This document shows positions 5,738 to 8,231 of a stretch of DNA of 8,231 nucleotides, one piece after another. The translations under genes and the position numbers were made by a program. A model generated the notes under the pieces. That model was not told the origin of the DNA, did not search any database, and worked only from the letters and a program-made list of their open reading frames with translations. Within the stretch, counting starts at the first letter, position 1, and every line of letters starts with the position of its first letter. This stretch comes from Verrucomicrobiota bacterium (GTDB lineage Bacteria; Verrucomicrobiota; Verrucomicrobiia; Chthoniobacterales; JAFAMB01): contig JAFAVN010000148.1 of assembly GCA_019242435.1 (NCBI GenBank), positions 1-8,231 of the forward strand, in the 5' to 3' direction.

Positions 5738-8143
5738 ATGTCTCTCGACGAAATACCGACCTTTAAAGTCATCGAGCAGACCGGTGCTCGGATAACGCTA
5801 CAGGGCCCGCAGGACCAAATGATTTATCTCTTCGCCCTGGAGCAGGATATCATCCGTGTACTGGTGCTTCCCGAGGGAAAGCTGCGATTTCCCCGAACCT
5901 GGGCGATCGCGCCGGGAGTTGAAGACGTTCCTTTGGATGGTCGGGATCGATTCGATCTGGAACATTTTACAACGCCCGCCTTCGTCATCCAGGAAACGCC
6001 TGAGCAACTGCAGATAACAACTGAACGCGTCAGGCTCAGCATCAGGTTGAATGGTTTTTTTTGTTGTTGGGAGATAAAACAGGGCGACCAATGGACGCTT
6101 GCGGCTGCGGATCGCGCGACTCAAAGCTATAACTTTGGTTGGTGGGATGATCGGGTTTACCATTATCTGAAACGCGAGCCCGACGAAATGTATTTCGGCC
6201 TGGGCGAACGAGCGGGAGATACTAATCGGGCTGGGAAAAGTTATCGACTGACTAACCTGGACGCAATGGGCTACAGCGCCAGAAGCACCGACCCGCTCTA
6301 CAAACATATTCCTTTCTATTTGACCTGGAAGCGGCAAAAAAAGATCGGATTCGGCCTCTTCTATGACACCGTAGCCGATTGCACATTCGACTTCGGCCGG
6401 GAACTCGATAACTATCACGGTCATTATCGCTATTTTGTCGCTGATCACGGCGATCTGGATTACTATTTCATTGCCGGAACTACTCTGGCTCAGGTAGTGC
6501 GGCGTTATACCTGGCTGACCGGTCGACCCGCGTTTACTCCGAAATGGGGTTTGGGCTACTCCGGTTCGACTATGGCGTATACCGACGCTCCGAATGCCCA
6601 GGAACAAATGAATGAGTTCCTGGACCGCTGCCAGGAGCACGACATTCTTTGTGACTCATTCCATCTTTCCTCGGGTTACACTTCCATCGATGGCAAACGT
6701 TATGTGTTCAATTGGGATCGGGACAAGTTTCCTGATCCAGCCGGTTTCGTCCGCCACTTCCTGGAACACGGTGTTCGCCTTTGCCCAAACATCAAACCGT
6801 GCCTGTTGCGGGACCACCCTCGATTTGATGAAGCGAATTCAAAAGGCCTTTTCGTCCACGAGCCGAATGGGAAAGCAGCTATGGTTCAGTTTTGGGATGA
6901 CGTAGGCGCTTATCTTGATTTCACCAATCCGGCGACGGTTGATTGGTGGAAGGCCTCAATTAAGGACGCTTTGCTGCAGTACGGAATCGCTGCGACCTGG
7001 AACGACAACAATGAATTCGAGATCTTGAGCCCGACGCCGCAGATCCATGGGTTTGGCCGGTCACGGCGGGCGGTCGAGGCGAAGGTATTGCAAACTCTCT
7101 TGATGATACGCGCCTCCCATGAGGCCCAGCGCGAGTTCGCGGCCGCCAAGAGGCCATTTCTCGTTTCCCGCTCCGGGGCAGTCGGCATGCACCGGTATGT
7201 GCAGACCTGGTCCGGAGACAACTACACCTCTTGGGAATCGCTCCGCTACAATATTAAAATGGGAATCGGACTTGCCCTGTCCGGCGTTTCGAATCTCGGC
7301 CATGATGTTGGCGGTTTTTCCGGACCGGCACCGAACCAGGAACTATTCTTACGCTGGATCCAATTCGGCATCTTCCTGCCGCGGTTCAGCATCCACTCCT
7401 GGAACGATGACGGATCTGCTAACGAGCCCTGGATGTATCCGGAAATCACTCCCTACGTCTCTGACTTAATTAAGCTGCGCTACCGGTTGATCCCTTACCT
7501 GTACGATCTGCTCTGGCAGTCGCATCGCGACTACGCACCTGTTATCCGCCCGACCTTTCTCGATTTCCCGGATGATGACCGATGCTACACGGAAAACGAC
7601 GATATGCTGCTCGGAGCAAACTTGCTCGTGGCCGCTGTGGTAGAGCCGGGGCAATTGGCGCGTGCCGTCTACCTGCCCGAGGGCTGTGGCTGGTATGATT
7701 TCTGGACTGGGGATTACTACCAGGGCGCCCGGGACATCGTGTTACCGGCGCCTTGGGACCGTCCGCCGTTGCTCGCCAAAGAAGGCTGTGTAATTCCACT
7801 GAATGTTGCCGAGCAACACTTCGCCAGGCGAACGGATCAACGTGGATTTTGCATTTTCCCTCAACGGACCGACGGGATTTTCAAGTATGAGTGTTTTGAG
7901 GATGACGGTGAAAGCGAAGCCTACCGGCAAGGCAATTATTTCACCTGGCGGTTAGAAATTGAGGCGTCCTCGTCTCGAGTGCTGGTAAATATCAATCGGG
8001 AGACAGAGACCGGTCCGGAAGTCGCACCGCTAACATTGCTTTTCCCTCGCCAGGAAGCGCGGCCCATCGAGGTCGTAGGAGGAGCGGTCATCACCGATCG
8101 GGACGGCCGAATGAATCGGGAACTGCTAGTCGCCCTCAGCTAG
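5738..8143 (+). CDS. Family 31 alpha-glycosidase, WNDNNE clade
   Basis: An 801-residue retaining alpha-glycosidase. Order: N-terminal beta-sandwich (about 1-255, with FGLGERAGDTNRAG at 153-166), TIM barrel (about 260-590), then proximal and distal C-terminal beta-domains, the last with the EDDG motif (721-724) typical of the DUF5110-like end. The nucleophile is D423 in WNDNNEFE (421-428) and the acid/base is D494 in TWSGD; HD at 522-523 in GHDVGGFSG is the usual downstream active-site block. The KTDFGE motif of YicI-type alpha-xylosidases is absent, so that activity is not favoured. From memory, proteobacterial GH31 proteins with a WNDNNEYE motif share several blocks with this one; their natural substrate is unclear to me. 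No signal peptide is seen, so it is likely cytoplasmic. ATG 5738 follows the transporter stop by 7 bases, suggesting coupled translation; a GTG at 5705 would add 11 residues overlapping the transporter and lacks family support. A T8 run (6055-6062) encodes part of G-F-F-C-C-W. Confidence 0.92.
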   Translation: MSLDEIPTFKVIEQTGARITLQGPQDQMIYLFALEQDIIRVLVLPEGKLRFPRTWAIAPGVEDVPLDGRDRFDLEHFTTPAFVIQETPEQLQITTERVRLSIRLNGFFCCWEIKQGDQWTLAAADRATQSYNFGWWDDRVYHYLKREPDEMYFGLGERAGDTNRAGKSYRLTNLDAMGYSARSTDPLYKHIPFYLTWKRQKKIGFGLFYDTVADCTFDFGRELDNYHGHYRYFVADHGDLDYYFIAGTTLAQVVRRYTWLTGRPAFTPKWGLGYSGSTMAYTDAPNAQEQMNEFLDRCQEHDILCDSFHLSSGYTSIDGKRYVFNWDRDKFPDPAGFVRHFLEHGVRLCPNIKPCLLRDHPRFDEANSKGLFVHEPNGKAAMVQFWDDVGAYLDFTNPATVDWWKASIKDALLQYGIAATWNDNNEFEILSPTPQIHGFGRSRRAVEAKVLQTLLMIRASHEAQREFAAAKRPFLVSRSGAVGMHRYVQTWSGDNYTSWESLRYNIKMGIGLALSGVSNLGHDVGGFSGPAPNQELFLRWIQFGIFLPRFSIHSWNDDGSANEPWMYPEITPYVSDLIKLRYRLIPYLYDLLWQSHRDYAPVIRPTFLDFPDDDRCYTENDDMLLGANLLVAAVVEPGQLARAVYLPEGCGWYDFWTGDYYQGARDIVLPAPWDRPPLLAKEGCVIPLNVAEQHFARRTDQRGFCIFPQRTDGIFKYECFEDDGESEAYRQGNYFTWRLEIEASSSRVLVNINRETETGPEVAPLTLLFPRQEARPIEVVGGAVITDRDGRMNRELLVALS

Positions 8144-8231
8144 GCATCCGAGCTACTACGGGAGCCGGAGATCCGCCTCGGAAGCGGAAGGACCGCCGCC
8201 GCCTGGGTAGTTGTATATTAACCAAAAGGAA
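8144..8231. other. Downstream region after GH31, with a weak hairpin and a possible ribosome site at the edge
   Basis: A 5-bp stem with a 7-base loop (TCCGC at 8172-8176, GCGGA at 8184-8188) lies about 30 bases after the GH31 stop. It has no T-run, so it is a poor intrinsic terminator. The last bases contain AAAAGGA (8224-8230), which could be the Shine-Dalgarno motif of a gene starting just outside the window, with TATATT at 8214-8219 before it. Both are short and may be chance. Confidence 0.25.

Noticed and set aside
5798..6640. 280-residue minus-strand frame opposite the GH31 gene
   Set aside because: It is a long antisense shadow with no recognisable domain, while the plus strand gives a complete GH31 N-domain over the same region.
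5738..8143. YicI-type alpha-xylosidase for xyloglucan breakdown with the GH3 enzyme
   Set aside because: The KTDFGE signature of that group is missing, and the motif WNDNNEFE belongs to another GH31 branch.

Overview
The window looks like a chromosomal carbohydrate-use segment from a free-living, probably soil-type, Gram-negative-like heterotroph. Base composition is moderate (roughly 50-55% GC by eye). Shine-Dalgarno motifs are weak or absent before most starts, and one gene has a Sec-type signal peptide. The gene mix would suit an acidobacterial or verrucomicrobial lineage, but that is inference; no rRNA, tRNA or marker gene is present. I see no phage, IS, CRISPR or RNA gene.

Left part (1-1217, minus strand): an exported serine hydrolase of the class C beta-lactamase / penicillin-binding-protein fold. 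Its C-terminus is cut off by the window edge. Next to it lies a possible small coiled-coil protein, also on the minus strand (1372-1638), which I cannot assign to a family. A leader region of about 200 bases follows and carries a perfect 10-bp inverted repeat shortly before the next gene.

Right part (1845-8143, plus strand): three sugar genes in a row. They are a cytoplasmic family 3 beta-glycosidase, an ExuT-type hexuronate/H+ symporter of the major facilitator superfamily, and a family 31 alpha-glycosidase. The transporter and GH31 gene are separated by only 7 bases and are almost certainly one transcript. The GH3 gene lies 334 bases upstream of the chosen transporter start and may have its own promoter.

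Working model (inference): neither glycosidase has a signal peptide, so both should act in the cytoplasm on small oligosaccharides. The transporter beside them closely resembles the E. coli uptake system for free glucuronate/galacturonate. The set may therefore handle a short acidic glycoside bearing both alpha- and beta-linked sugars, with the transporter bringing in the uronic-acid-containing substrate or product. No uronate isomerase, reductase, dehydratase or transcription regulator is visible, so the rest of the pathway must be elsewhere. The families are all known. The less routine points are the gene combination, the clade-specific GH31 nucleophile motif, the altered first-helix motif of the transporter, and the inverted repeat before the GH3 gene.
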